Shown one piece after another: positions 6,276-6,997 of a DNA stretch of 6,997 nucleotides; positions within the stretch are counted from its first letter, which is position 1, and every line of letters starts with the position of its first letter. The translations under genes were made by a program, and so were the position numbers. The stretch spans positions 1 through 6,997 of the forward strand of contig JAFNAJ010000361.1 of NCBI GenBank assembly GCA_017860085.1. The letters run 5' to 3'. The stretch comes from Acidobacteriota bacterium (GTDB lineage: Bacteria; Acidobacteriota; Vicinamibacteria; Vicinamibacterales; JAFNAJ01). The notes beneath the pieces are model-generated. The model did not search any database. It saw only the letters and a program-made list of their open reading frames with translations, and was not told the DNA's origin.

Positions 6276-6809
6276 ATGCGGATCTCTCGATACGTGCTCT
6301 CGTCGTTCGTCGCGGGATGGCTCGGGGCGTCGGTCGTGCTCGCGCAGCCGGCGCCAGAGCCGCCGCAGGGCAGGGATCCGAGGCCTGCGGAAGTGGCGCG
6401 CCTCTTCGACGCCTACGCCATCGTCCAGGCGCAAGAGATGCTCGGCCTGGGCGAAGACCAGTACGGGCGCTTCGTGACGCGCTTCAAGGTGCTCCAGGAG
6501 GTGCGTCGTCGGAACGAGGGGCTGCGGTGGCAGCAACTGCGTGAGATCATGCGGGCCACCGAGGGCGACGCGCCGGCAGACGATGCGGCGATTGCCGGGC
6601 AACTGAAGACGTTGGCCGACTTCGACGCGAAGGCGGCCGAGGAGGTCCGGCAGGCCATCGCCGGCGTCGACGAGGTGCTCACGTTGCGCCAGCAGGCGCG
6701 GTTCCGCGTGTTCGAGAACCAGCTGGAGCGCCGCAAGCTCGAGCTGATGATGCGGGCGCGGCAGGGCGGGCCGCGGCCCGAGCGACGCCAGGTGCCTCGC
6801 CAGCCGTAG
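6276..6809 (+). CDS. Periplasmic Spy/CpxP-like (LTxxQ) protein
   Basis: The 177-residue product starts with a signal peptide: basic MRISR, a hydrophobic stretch at about 6-22, and a probable cleavage site after VLA (21-23). The mature part is helical, charged and rich in Arg, Glu and Gln. It includes MLGLGEDQYGRF (55-66) and an LTxxQ motif LTLRQ at 135-139, the hallmark of the Spy/CpxP family of periplasmic chaperones and sensors. The C-terminus is a Pro/Arg-rich tail. The whole protein has no histidine and no cysteine, which argues against a CnrX- or ZraP-type metal sensor. GGGAG at 6265-6269 lies 6 nt before ATG 6276, and the anti-sigma stop is 16 nt upstream, so it is the third gene of the stress operon. 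It could act as a chaperone effector or modulate the anti-sigma factor. Family match is moderate; the role is inferred. Confidence 0.72.
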   Translation: MRISRYVLSSFVAGWLGASVVLAQPAPEPPQGRDPRPAEVARLFDAYAIVQAQEMLGLGEDQYGRFVTRFKVLQEVRRRNEGLRWQQLREIMRATEGDAPADDAAIAGQLKTLADFDAKAAEEVRQAIAGVDEVLTLRQQARFRVFENQLERRKLELMMRARQGGPRPERRQVPRQP

Positions 6810-6855
6810 GACCGTTCCTCGGACCTCCGGCGGTCACGCCGTCGTAGACTGGGGC

Positions 6856-6997
6856 GTGCCCGATCCCCTCGACGTTCCGGCCGTTTGCCTCGACGGTATC
6901 GGTCCGCGGCGAGCGGCCGAACTGGAGGCCGCGGGCATCCGCACGGTCGGCGATCTGCTCTGCCGGTTTCCGCGCAGGTACGAGGACCGCAGCCATC
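6856..6997 (+). CDS. recG: ATP-dependent DNA helicase RecG, N-terminal start (cut by window edge)
   Basis: Only 47 codons are present before the right edge. They read LDGIGPRRAAELEAAGIRTV (12-31), then GDLLCRFPRRYEDRS (32-46). This matches the N-terminal helix-hairpin-helix-like segment of RecG, followed by its typical LLxxFPRRYEDRS. RecG remodels stalled replication forks and processes recombination intermediates. The likely start is GTG at 6856, preceded by GGGG only 1 nt upstream and no good ribosome binding site. The gap from the Spy-like gene is 46 nt. TAGACT at 6845-6850 could be a -10 element giving a leaderless transcript, but no -35 is visible. The helicase domains lie outside the window. 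Confidence 0.85.
   Translation, partial: MPDPLDVPAVCLDGIGPRRAAELEAAGIRTVGDLLCRFPRRYEDRSH

Noticed and set aside
6679..6996. A 105-codon minus-strand open frame over the Spy-like gene end and recG start
   Set aside because: It overlaps two plus-strand genes with better support and has a shadow-frame composition rich in Ala, Arg and Pro.

Overview
This is a GC-rich bacterial chromosome window made mostly of conserved housekeeping genes. The GC content, the order of the genes, and an ECF sigma factor / zinc-finger anti-sigma / Spy-like trio fit Acidobacteriota, perhaps class Vicinamibacteria. That placement is inferred from gene content and protein style and was not tested by a search. No rRNA, tRNA, CRISPR array, insertion sequence or phage gene is visible.

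Layout: the minus strand from 4803 down to 1 carries lexA, nth (endonuclease III), a small zincin-type metallopeptidase gene, rsmA (ksgA), rnj (RNase J) and the first 94 codons of ftsK. lexA and nth are 24 nt apart. nth/zincin and zincin/rsmA each overlap by 4 nt (ATGA). rnj and ftsK are 3 nt apart. The only sizeable gap in this run is about 250 nt between rsmA and rnj. A near-consensus sigma-70 promoter sits in front of lexA. The plus strand from 4984 to the right edge carries an ECF sigma factor, its membrane anti-sigma factor, a Spy/CpxP-like periplasmic protein, and the first 47 codons of recG, which starts at a GTG.

The most notable observation is a perfect 17-bp tandem duplication (3388-3404 and 3405-3421) near the 5' end of the zincin gene. 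It shifts the reading frame. Removing one copy restores a 137-codon protein whose start overlaps the nth stop and whose stop overlaps the rsmA start. The gene is therefore a very fresh pseudogene, a slippage-switchable allele, or a sequencing/assembly error.

How the genes work together: lexA, nth and recG are DNA repair or damage-response genes. rsmA and rnj act on ribosome assembly and RNA turnover. ftsK handles chromosome segregation at division. The divergent sigma / anti-sigma / Spy-like trio looks like a self-contained envelope-stress switch. A plausible sigma-E-like promoter and a leader hairpin precede the sigma gene, suggesting autoregulation. I see no undescribed large system here.
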